This document shows, piece after piece, positions 10,204-17,968 of a stretch of 37,063 nucleotides of DNA. The stretch comes from Sergeia podlipaevii (lineage: Eukaryota > Euglenozoa > Kinetoplastea > Trypanosomatida > Trypanosomatidae): contig JASANZ010002035.1 in NCBI GenBank assembly GCA_030849805.1, positions 1 to 37,063 of the forward strand. The letters are read 5' to 3'. The first letter of the stretch is position 1, and each line of letters starts with the position of its first letter. The position numbers were made by a program, and so were the translations under genes. The notes beneath the pieces were generated by a model that was not told the origin of the DNA, did not search any database, and worked only from the letters and a program-made list of their open reading frames with translations.

Positions 10204-11172
10204 ATGGTCGTCTGCACTCTTTTTTCTATAGTCCTGAAGACGGAGAAGGACTCTGAGGAGTTTCTCAAGTCTTTCAAGAAGCTTCAGGATCACTGCGTCC
10301 ACAACGAGCCTGGCACTCTCACCTATGAGCTGCACGAGCGCTTTGAGGATGGCAAGGTGGTTCCGTACGCCTATCTGGTGCTGGAGCGCTACTGCAGCCT
10401 GCCAGATCTTGAGAAGGTGCACCTGCAGAGTGCCGTATTTGGTGACTTCTTTGCCTCTCTCGCCACTCTTGACGTCGCGGAGCAGTCCTTGCAGACCTAT
10501 CGCTCCGATGCAAGTCAGGAGCGCCTCAACGCCATGCCAGCGCAGTGGTCAGCAGAGAACATCACTGACCCGCTTCTACAGAAAGGTGTCTTGGTCTTTG
10601 CTGGCTCTCGCCACGGCGCGAGTCCCGCGTACAGCGAGGAGGCCGCAAAGCTTGGTGCCTATATTGCGGAGAGGGTGGGCCGCCCGCTGGTCTATGGCGG
10701 TGGCACAGTCGGTGTCATGGGGTCTGCTGCCCAGTCCGCGAAGAAGAGCGGCGGCAAAGTCGTGGCTATCATTCCCAAGTCCCTCTGCCCACGCGAGGCT
10801 TCTGGAGACCTGATCGGGGATCTTATCTACTACGCCGCCAACATGTCGGAGCGCAAGAGCATCATGTTCGCACACGCTGACACGGTGGTTGCCCTCCCTG
10901 GCGGTGTCGGCACCTTTGACGAGCTTCTCGAGGTGATCACGCTTTTCCAGCTTAACGCCTATCGTCCAAAGATCGGCATCGTGAACGTGGCGGGCTTCTT
11001 CAACCCTTTCATTGATCTCCTGAAGCATCTGATAAAGGAAGGCTTTCTAGAAGATTCTATCCTTAGCTTTGTTGTGGTCAAGGACACGGCGGAGGAACTG
11101 ATGGACGCGCTGGCGTCTTTTGCGCCTCCACCGAGCCCTGCTGCCACGCTGGTCTGGCATGGTCGTGCCTAA
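10204..11172 (+). CDS. ABM-domain/LOG-family fusion: putative nucleoside 5'-monophosphate phosphoribohydrolase
   Basis: This 322-residue protein has two parts. Residues 1-100 look like an antibiotic-biosynthesis-monooxygenase-type dimeric alpha/beta barrel: EPGTLTYELHERFEDG, a tyrosine-rich strand with VLERY, then LEKVHLQSAVFGDF. Residues about 125-310 are a LOG (LONELY GUY, formerly lysine-decarboxylase-like) domain: FAGSRHG near 132-138, YGGGTVGVMG at 164-173, MSERKSIM with R217 and K218, and LPGGVGTFDE at 231-240 with catalytic-type E240. LOG enzymes release the base from nucleoside 5'-monophosphates such as AMP or isopentenyl-AMP, giving ribose 5-phosphate. The signature Arg and PGGxGTxxE Glu are both present, so activity is expected. 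I see no targeting signal. LOG proteins are usually about 180-220 residues without the first domain, so the N-terminal fusion is the odd feature. Its next neighbour is a purine enzyme. The substrate is not determined by sequence. Confidence 0.85.
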   Translation: MVVCTLFSIVLKTEKDSEEFLKSFKKLQDHCVHNEPGTLTYELHERFEDGKVVPYAYLVLERYCSLPDLEKVHLQSAVFGDFFASLATLDVAEQSLQTYRSDASQERLNAMPAQWSAENITDPLLQKGVLVFAGSRHGASPAYSEEAAKLGAYIAERVGRPLVYGGGTVGVMGSAAQSAKKSGGKVVAIIPKSLCPREASGDLIGDLIYYAANMSERKSIMFAHADTVVALPGGVGTFDELLEVITLFQLNAYRPKIGIVNVAGFFNPFIDLLKHLIKEGFLEDSILSFVVVKDTAEELMDALASFAPPPSPAATLVWHGRA

Positions 11173-12516
11173 AAAATAAAATAAAAAGAGAGAGAGAGAG
11201 AAGGATGAAGAAAAAAGAAGAAAGAAAAGATAAAGGGAGAGAAGGAAAGAGAGCCGACTTGTGCATTGTTGCTGTGTTTCTTCCCTTTCTTTCTTTTCAT
11301 ATTTTTTTTCCTTGTTCTTTGTAAGGTGAATAGAGAGAATGATGAGAGGGGGAGGCGCACTGAGGAGAAGAAGAAAAGGTAATATTAATAATAGTAGAGA
11401 CATTGCTATTAAACTGGAAAATTTTTGGGGGAAGGGAGGGAGGGAACAAACAGCAAAAGTGCCTTTAACGGGACTGTCTCCATTATTGTTGTTGTTTATA
11501 TTTTTTTACTTTCTATTCCTTCTCTTTTTTGTTGTTTGCTTGATTACTTTTATATATATAGTTACATGTCTTATTTCCTCCTTTTTACTTTTAGCCACGG
11601 CGGCGATATAGTGAAAATAGGAGAGAGAGAAAAAGAGACTTTAAATCATGTGAAGGGGGGATACATATGTAAATAGAAAAAAAAAACCGGATGAGAAAAT
11701 GCATTTTAAAAAAGGGGAGAAAGCAACAGTATGAAAGGTTTTTATGTATGTGTGTGTGTGTTGTTTTTGTTGTTGTTGATGGTAAATGCAGATAAAAGAA
11801 GAAGCAATGGAAAGGAGGAACGAAAGAAGAATTAACCTTTACGAAGAAAAAATGCTGTTGAGCGATGCCCCCCCCCCTCACTATTCCTACCACCCTTCTT
11901 CTCATCAGTCCTCTGTGTATGCGTGTGAAAGTGGATATGTGTGATATATATATATATTTATTTATTTATTTATTTACTTACTTTTTTTTCTGCGCTGACG
12001 GGATACTTTCTATAGAAAGGCTTTATGAGTTTTTTTTTGGTCATGGTTTTGCTATGAGTGCTTGCTCGATGGAGCTAGCATCTTATCTTACCCATCACCA
12101 GATTCAATCAACGTCAATTCCGTAAATGAAAAAAGGGAACGCTGCCTTTCAACATATATTTATATCAGCACTACAGCATGAATAAAAAATGGTACATCAC
12201 GGCATACGCAAGTTTCTTGTTTGGTACCTAAAATAGTACTTCTCTTTCATTTTCTCTTATCACCAACTCATTTCATTTCATAACTAAATAAAAACTGTTT
12301 TTATTTCATAATGTGTGTGCGCGCAATATTATTATTTTTTTCTGCTAACGCTGCTCTGAAGTGCTCTACAAGCTACTACTATCTGCGGCTCATTATCAAA
12401 CAGAACAAGTCCGCTCCATTACCTACTTATTTATTTGCTTCATTTTTTTTTTTCAACAGGGAAAGTTAGGAAGTTAAGCTGAAATTAAAATCACAGAACA
12501 AGAAAAAAAAAAAGCG
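11173..12516. other. Intergenic spacer before the GMP reductase gene
   Basis: It holds a (GA)n block at 11189-11203, purine-rich and T-rich stretches, a run of C at about 11867-11877, (AT)n near 11944-11957 running into (TTTA)n to about 11978, and a splice signal near its end. No gene is visible. Confidence 0.6.
12429..12459 (+). promoter_or_regulatory. Candidate spliced-leader acceptor for the GMP reductase gene
   Basis: A T-rich tract with about 11 consecutive T ends in CAACAG with AG at 12458-12459. The predicted 5'UTR is 57 bases and contains no ATG before 12517. Confidence 0.6.
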
Positions 12517-13995
12517 ATGGCGACTCTTGGCGCGCTCCCAACCATTCCTCAAGGTCTCACCTACGATGATGTCCTCCTGATCCCCCAGCGCAGCGACATC
12601 CGCTCGCGCAAGTCCGTCACAACTGCCACCAAGCTCTCCCGCAACATCACCCTTCAGATCCCTATTGTGGCAAGCAACATGGACACTGTCTGCGAAGACA
12701 AGACAGCCGTCGTGATGGCGCGTGAGGGTGGTATTGGCATCCTTCACCGCTTCTGCAGCGTGGAGGAGCAGTGCGCGATGGTGAAGAAGGTGAAGCGCGC
12801 GCAGTCTTTCCTTATCGAGGACCCTCGCATGATCCTTCCTACCGCCACCAAAACCGAGGCGGCCGAGGAGCTCAACTGGAGCGGCCGTAAGGGCGGCGTC
12901 AGCTGCTTGATGGTGGTCGATAACTTCAAGTCTCGTACCTTGCTCGGCGTACTCAGTAAGTCTGACCTCATCTTCGCCGACGACAACGCATCAGTGAGCT
13001 CTCTGATGACCCCAGTTGACAAGGTAGTCACCACTGATAACACCTTTACTACTCTTGCAGAGGCCAGCGAGATGATGCGCAAGTGCCGCACGAACAACAT
13101 TCCCGTGGTCGGCGCCAGGAAGGAGCTGCGCTTCCTCATCACCCGCTCAGATATCCTCAAGCTCACTGGCAACAAGTCTGCTTCTCTCGACAGCCGCGGT
13201 CGCCTGCTTGTCGGTGCCGCTATTGGCGTGAAGAAAGAGGACCACGCCCGCGCCGCTGCCCTCGTGGAGGCTGGCGCTGATGTGCTTGTTGTTGATATCG
13301 CCCATGGTCACAGCGACCTGTGCATCGATATGGTCCGCGCTCTCAAGAGCAATCCGGCCACCAAGAACGTCGACGTCATCGCTGGAAACATCGCCACTGG
13401 CGACGGCGCGAAGGATCTCATTGAGGCTGGCGCGGATGGCCTCAAGATTGGCGTGGGTCCTGGCAGCATCTGCATCACCCGCCTCGTGGCCGGCGCCGGT
13501 GTGCCGCAGCTCTCCGCTGTCATGGACTGCGCTCGCGTGGCCAAGAAGTACGGCGTGCCGTGCATTGCCGATGGCGGTGTCAAGACAGCTGGCGACATCT
13601 GCAAGGCGGTCGCTGGTGGTGCCGACACAGTTATGCTCGGCAACATGCTCGCTGGCACTGATGAAGCCCCTGGCCGTGTGCTTGTGAAGGATGGCAAGAA
13701 GGTGAAGATCATCCGCGGCATGGCCGGATTTGGCGCTAACATCAGCAAAGCTGAGCGGGAGAAGAAGCTCGATGAGGACGTCTTCAACGACCTCGTGCCG
13801 GAGGGCGTCGAGGGCAGCGTCGCCTGCAAGGGCCCTCTTGCGCCTATTCTCAAGCAGCTCGTCGGTGGTCTGCGCTCTGGCATTTCCTACTGTGGTGCGC
13901 ACAACCTCGCTGAGATGCAGCAACGCGCACGCTTTGTGCGCATGTCTGGCGCTGGCCTCCGCGAGAGCGGCAGTCACGATATCTCCAAGCTATAA
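12517..13995 (+). CDS. GMPR: Glycosomal IMPDH/GMPR-family enzyme, probably GMP reductase
   Basis: This 492-residue enzyme belongs to the IMP dehydrogenase/GMP reductase family. The barrel holds NMDTV at 54-58, HGHS at 263-266, the catalytic-cysteine loop GPGSICITR at 314-322 (Cys319), ADGGVKTAGD and LVGGLRSGISYCGA. A CBS-type insert occupies about residues 100-218. The C-terminus is SKL, a canonical PTS1, so it should be imported into glycosomes. I favour GMP reductase (GMP to IMP plus ammonia, NADPH) over IMPDH for two reasons: NMDTV is the GMPR form of a segment that IMPDH usually has as (A/P)MDTV, and the flap after RGMAGFGANISKAER lacks the Arg-Tyr pair IMPDH uses for hydrolysis. Kinetoplastid GMPR is known to carry CBS domains and to be about 490 residues. 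An automated IMPDH label would be understandable. Confidence 0.85.
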   Translation: MATLGALPTIPQGLTYDDVLLIPQRSDIRSRKSVTTATKLSRNITLQIPIVASNMDTVCEDKTAVVMAREGGIGILHRFCSVEEQCAMVKKVKRAQSFLIEDPRMILPTATKTEAAEELNWSGRKGGVSCLMVVDNFKSRTLLGVLSKSDLIFADDNASVSSLMTPVDKVVTTDNTFTTLAEASEMMRKCRTNNIPVVGARKELRFLITRSDILKLTGNKSASLDSRGRLLVGAAIGVKKEDHARAAALVEAGADVLVVDIAHGHSDLCIDMVRALKSNPATKNVDVIAGNIATGDGAKDLIEAGADGLKIGVGPGSICITRLVAGAGVPQLSAVMDCARVAKKYGVPCIADGGVKTAGDICKAVAGGADTVMLGNMLAGTDEAPGRVLVKDGKKVKIIRGMAGFGANISKAEREKKLDEDVFNDLVPEGVEGSVACKGPLAPILKQLVGGLRSGISYCGAHNLAEMQQRARFVRMSGAGLRESGSHDISKL

Positions 13996-14624
13996 GCGAA
14001 AGCATAGAGGCTACGTGTGAAAGAGAAAGAAATGGGAAAGTGACAGATAATAATAATAAAAGAAAAAGGAGCAGGACGCTGAGAGTATGGGGAGAGAGAG
14101 AGAGAGAGGAAGGATTGTTCTAAACTCTATTGGAATACAAGGCCAGGTGATCGCAGTGACGCGCGCATCAACATATACTCTATGCCAAAGAAAACAAAAA
14201 GGAATTGTAACTGCTTTCACATATTATGCATTTAAGAAAGGGGCTATATATACTTTGCTTTCTTTTTTTCTTAAGGAGAAGGGAGGAAAAAAAAGAAAAA
14301 CATCTAGGGTTCCACAAGGATTAAGAGACTGTTTGGCTAAAGAAGAGAGAAAAAAAAAGAGCTCAAGCAAAGAGATACAGCAATATTATCATTATGTCCC
14401 TGCCAATGTACGTACACCCAGACACACGTGCACGAACAAGTATAGAGAGAGAGAGAGAGAGAGAAAGTGGCAAGTTGATTCGTCGCCCCTCAGTAATGAA
14501 GTACGCACACGTGCAAGACATCTCTCTATGCGATCGCTTTCATTTTAAAAAACAACTTTTGCTTATATATTTAAAGGGAGAAGTGAAATAAAAATGACTG
14601 TCATAACCGAATACTTGAGGAAGT

Positions 14625-14651
14625 ATGTGTGTGTGTGTGTGTGTGTGTGTT
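14625..14651 (+). repeat. (GT)n microsatellite
   Basis: About 13 uninterrupted GT units are visible, followed after a short T-rich break by a second, imperfect GT stretch to about 14680. Confidence 0.85.
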
Positions 14652-14947
14652 TTTGCATATATGTGTGTGTGCGTGTGTGTCTGCATACTTCTTCTGAGGG
14701 GGTAATGCACGATGCATCCATGTGACGCCTGCTGCACACACACAGTTTTTTTTTTTTTTAAGTAGTGAGTGGCGGAGGAGATTGTTTCCTACGTAGGAGT
14801 ACTGCTTATATCAAGTCTCTATGCAATGCTTACTCATTATCAATTATCATTACTTTTACTAGTAGTACTCAACTGTCTATGAGCGTGTTTCTGCTACATT
14901 GGGGAAAGGGTAGTTGTTGTTGCTTTAAAATATATATATATATATAT

Positions 14948-15016
14948 CATCTTCCGCATTCTCATTTCTTCTGTTTGTTGTTTGCTTGCTTTTACTTTTC
15001 TTATTATTTTTAAAAG
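14948..15016 (+). promoter_or_regulatory. Candidate spliced-leader acceptor for the 772-residue protein gene
   Basis: A long T/C tract ends in TAAAAG with AG at 15015-15016. The roughly 90-base leader that follows has no ATG before 15107 and includes the CA repeat at 15070-15101. Confidence 0.5.
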
Positions 15017-15069
15017 AAGGAGAATCTACAAAAAAGAATAGATAAAAGGAGCAGAGCACTGTAGGAGCA

Positions 15070-15101
15070 ACACACACGCACACACACACACACACACACA
15101 G
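15070..15101 (+). repeat. (CA)n microsatellite in the 5'UTR
   Basis: About 15 CA units, with one CG interruption, end only five bases before the start codon at 15107. The repeat therefore lies inside the predicted 5'UTR. Confidence 0.85.
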
Positions 15102-15106
15102 GAAGC

Positions 15107-17425
15107 ATGGGTTCTTCAGTGTACGACATCGCTCGTCGGCATGTACGTCTCCCTATTAACAAAGATGCTGCTGCTCTCAAGCAGGTGCTGAGGGACTGGG
15201 TAGCCTACGCGGAGCGCACGCCTCTTCAGCAGAAACAAACCTTCGCCGCTGAGCTGCACATCAAGGTTGTGCGTGACACAGCCGTGAGGGCGAAGCAGCA
15301 GCATCAGCGAGGTGCCCTGGCGTCAAGTTTCTTTTCATCCTGGGGAAACCAGAAGAAAATGACCTCCTCCTCTCATCATGGCGTACAATACAATAGCACT
15401 CAAGAGTCAGCGGCAGCAGCGGGGGCCTTCACCCACATCTACGTGAAGCGAGTGCCACTGCAACTGTGGACTGCGCTCTTGCCTTGGGAGACACAACGGG
15501 GACTCTCTCTCAGCACGCTGAGGCTGCCACCGCATGATGATGAAGCTGAGGGACATGCTGCTGGGGAGGCCTGCTCCAGTGCGCAGAGCGCTGTGCCGTC
15601 CTCTAGCGCAGGTTCAACTGCGATGCTATCAAAGAAGAAAGAACCACGAGAAGTGCAAGAAGGAGAGGAGGAGGACCCATACGGAGTTGTTACACGAAGT
15701 GCGGGTTCACCTGCGCATGATGCATCTCACCGCCGTCAGCAACAAACAAACGATGATGCAGCAGCAGTAGTGAGCTCTACCATCAGCAGCGGTGTGGCGA
15801 CGGGAAAGCCTGTCCCTGGCATGCTATTTGTGATGGATGCCCTGTCCTCCTCCGCACAAGGAGTCAATTTTTGGAGTGGCGCCATCATTCATCCTATCGA
15901 CGTACTGTTTATCGCTGCCACATTCCCTTCTTCTGTGGCGCAGTCCGGGTCGTTCGCTGCGCTGCGACGCCGTGAGAGCACGAGGCTGGTGGAGGATAAC
16001 ATGGCGGATGCAGAGGTGCTGCAGCGATACTTTCCCAGCAATGAAATAATGACCAAGGCGGCCGAGTTCCGTGTGAAGTCGTATGGGCATCTGAATCCCT
16101 TTCCCTCTTTGCTGGCACGCCTGAAGCGTGAAGGTGCGATGTGGAAAGAAGTCGGGGACGTGGCCACCGCTGCAACCGAAGGTATATCGAAGGAAAGCAG
16201 CGGGGTGTGTCACAACGTGGGTGCCCCACCACCTGCGCAGCACGAGCAGCCAGCACGGTATGTCTTGGAGTCTGTGCGGTACGTCGTGAGAGACGCTGTC
16301 CAGCAGGCAGTAAAAGAAAGTGCACAAGCCGCTGGGCTGAGTTTTGAAGATGCAGACTCAGATAAGGTAGAGCTGGAGCTGGAGTTGGTCATGTCGCCAG
16401 CTCTCAAGGAGGATATTATGGCGAAGGCGCAGATGCAGGTGCACTACGTCAAGGCTCTCGAAGACAACATCGCATACCATCTCAAGCGCTTGAGCTCGGC
16501 CATTGACCCCTCGAGCGAGGAGCAGAACCCTCTGCAAGGCGGCGACGATGCTGCAGGGGCATTCTCAGCGTCCTCTTTGTCAGGCAAGGCGGCGGACAGC
16601 ACGCGCAAGATGCAGGTCTGGCTCTCCGAAACAGAGAGTGCGTGGATGACGCAGGCTGAGCTCGCGTCCCACCAGGCGGGGCAGACCAAGAAGCGGTATC
16701 AAACGCCACAGGAGGCGCAGCGTGAGGCGGAAGCAGAAGAAAACGAGGAAGAACTGTACGAGAGCAACGAGAATAATGAACGGGGAGAAGAAGCTGGAGC
16801 AGCAGAGGTCGTCTTTGATGGCCTTGACACGGTACAGGAAGGTGCGAATCCTGTAGCCGCTGATAAGGCGGAGCACGCGGAGGTTCAGCCTGCCAAGCCC
16901 GGCGCGACCTCAGCCGCGCGCAGCATTGCTCATCAGTCCCCGCAGCTCCTTGCGGAAGACGAAGGTAGGCCTTCCTATTTGGCGCCTTCCTTTACTGGAA
17001 GGCATGACGCACCATTCTTTCAAAGCACCAAAGGCGCTCTGGTGGCGAGTGCAGATAAGCTGGCGAGATATCCAAAGACGCACTCACACATGCCCGTGCT
17101 GCCACCAGTCGATTACGAGCTATGTGATCTGTGTCTGAGGCTCGGTGTCGGGCTTCAGTCTGTCTTGTACTATTACTACGAGCGCATTCTTGCCGAATGG
17201 CGCAAGGAGCTTAAAGTTCTCATCACAGAAGAGAGAGCAGCAGCCAAGGCCAAGGCAAGCGACAAGGAGGACACAAGAGCTGCGAGCGGTACTCCGTCCC
17301 GGCGCACACTCTCGGAGGCGGACGTGCGTCGGATGCTAACACTGGTGCGGGACCCCACACTGCAGCTATCGGAAGAGCTGACTGCCCTGGTTGAAGCCGT
17401 GGCGGATCGCATGGGGGTATGCTAG
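15107..17425 (+). CDS. Unrecognised 772-residue conserved-looking protein
   Basis: I do not recognise this protein. Three ordered blocks are separated by low-complexity linkers. Block one is residues about 1-130 (MGSSVYDIARRHVRLPINKD..., later HIYVKRVPLQLWTALLPWE). Block two is about 237-470, with GMLFVMDALSSSAQGVNFWS, a hydrophobic IIHPIDVLFIAATFP segment, LNPFPSLLARLKREG, and a helical region rich in Val/Ala/Glu. Block three is about 665-705, VDYELCDLCLRLGVGLQSV then a Tyr run and a charged helix. Linkers are Ser/Ala- and Glu-rich (EENEEELYESNENNE near 550). There is no signal peptide or clear transmembrane span. It lies between GMP reductase and CDC5, and gives no further clue from context. 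Codon use matches the neighbours, so it looks like a genuine gene. Confidence 0.75.
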   Translation: MGSSVYDIARRHVRLPINKDAAALKQVLRDWVAYAERTPLQQKQTFAAELHIKVVRDTAVRAKQQHQRGALASSFFSSWGNQKKMTSSSHHGVQYNSTQESAAAAGAFTHIYVKRVPLQLWTALLPWETQRGLSLSTLRLPPHDDEAEGHAAGEACSSAQSAVPSSSAGSTAMLSKKKEPREVQEGEEEDPYGVVTRSAGSPAHDASHRRQQQTNDDAAAVVSSTISSGVATGKPVPGMLFVMDALSSSAQGVNFWSGAIIHPIDVLFIAATFPSSVAQSGSFAALRRRESTRLVEDNMADAEVLQRYFPSNEIMTKAAEFRVKSYGHLNPFPSLLARLKREGAMWKEVGDVATAATEGISKESSGVCHNVGAPPPAQHEQPARYVLESVRYVVRDAVQQAVKESAQAAGLSFEDADSDKVELELELVMSPALKEDIMAKAQMQVHYVKALEDNIAYHLKRLSSAIDPSSEEQNPLQGGDDAAGAFSASSLSGKAADSTRKMQVWLSETESAWMTQAELASHQAGQTKKRYQTPQEAQREAEAEENEEELYESNENNERGEEAGAAEVVFDGLDTVQEGANPVAADKAEHAEVQPAKPGATSAARSIAHQSPQLLAEDEGRPSYLAPSFTGRHDAPFFQSTKGALVASADKLARYPKTHSHMPVLPPVDYELCDLCLRLGVGLQSVLYYYYERILAEWRKELKVLITEERAAAKAKASDKEDTRAASGTPSRRTLSEADVRRMLTLVRDPTLQLSEELTALVEAVADRMGVC

Positions 17426-17494
17426 ATAGGAGGATAGAAGGCAGAGCAGAGAGGGCTGCAGAACTGTATTCACAGAGATAAACAATGACACTGA

Positions 17495-17526
<32 letters not shown>

Positions 17527-17968
17527 GAATAGCGAGAGGCGTGTGTGATGGCTTCATGTCTTGCGTTCCTTTCAGCCATCTCACACTTTCTCTCTTCTTT
17601 TTTATCTTGCTTTTATAGTAACATTAATAAATAACGTGCATTGTGACTCAATGGAGAGACACTACTACTGCATATAAAAAAGATTATACAGCAGAGCAAA
17701 CAAGTCTATGGTCCTCATATCACCCATTTCAATAATTTTATAGATTCTATCGCTTGTTATTGATATTTGTTGCTTTCTCTATCTATTTTATATTATCACT
17801 TCCACCTCTTTTATATCTTTGACTTTTCCTCTTTACCTATGCACTTTTTTTTCCTTTGTATTACTCAAGTAGCACTGTAATACATATTTTCTTTTTTTTC
17901 TCTCTCTCTCTCTATCTTTTCCCTTTGTATCTATTTTTACAATAGTTCTCCTGGGTTCTCGAGCCATC
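17426..17968. other. Intergenic spacer before CDC5
   Basis: It holds a (GA)n block at 17495-17521, AT-rich sequence, and a strong T/C region from about 17745 to 17943 including a CT block near 17898-17913. No gene is visible. Confidence 0.6.
17887..17945 (+). promoter_or_regulatory. Candidate spliced-leader acceptor for CDC5
   Basis: A long pyrimidine tract ends in ACAATAG with AG at 17944-17945. This gives a 23-base 5'UTR with no ATG before 17969, one of the clearest acceptor candidates in the window. Confidence 0.6.

Larger units (their letters stand above)
13996..15106. other. Intergenic spacer, GMP reductase to unknown gene
   Basis: It is purine-rich in the first half, with (GA)n at 14091-14108 and about 14445-14464. 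It then holds (GT)n at 14625-14651, an AT block at 14932-14948, a T/C tract to about 15010 and a CA repeat just before the next gene. No gene is visible. Confidence 0.6.

Noticed and set aside
13147..13977. Long minus-strand frame of 276 codons
   Set aside because: It lies entirely within the GMP reductase gene. Its His/Ala/Asp-rich product is a shadow of the GC-rich third codon positions of the true gene.
12517..13995. Plain IMP dehydrogenase call
   Set aside because: The NMDTV segment and the missing flap Arg-Tyr pair fit GMP reductase better. The family assignment is kept, and the IMPDH name is treated as second choice.
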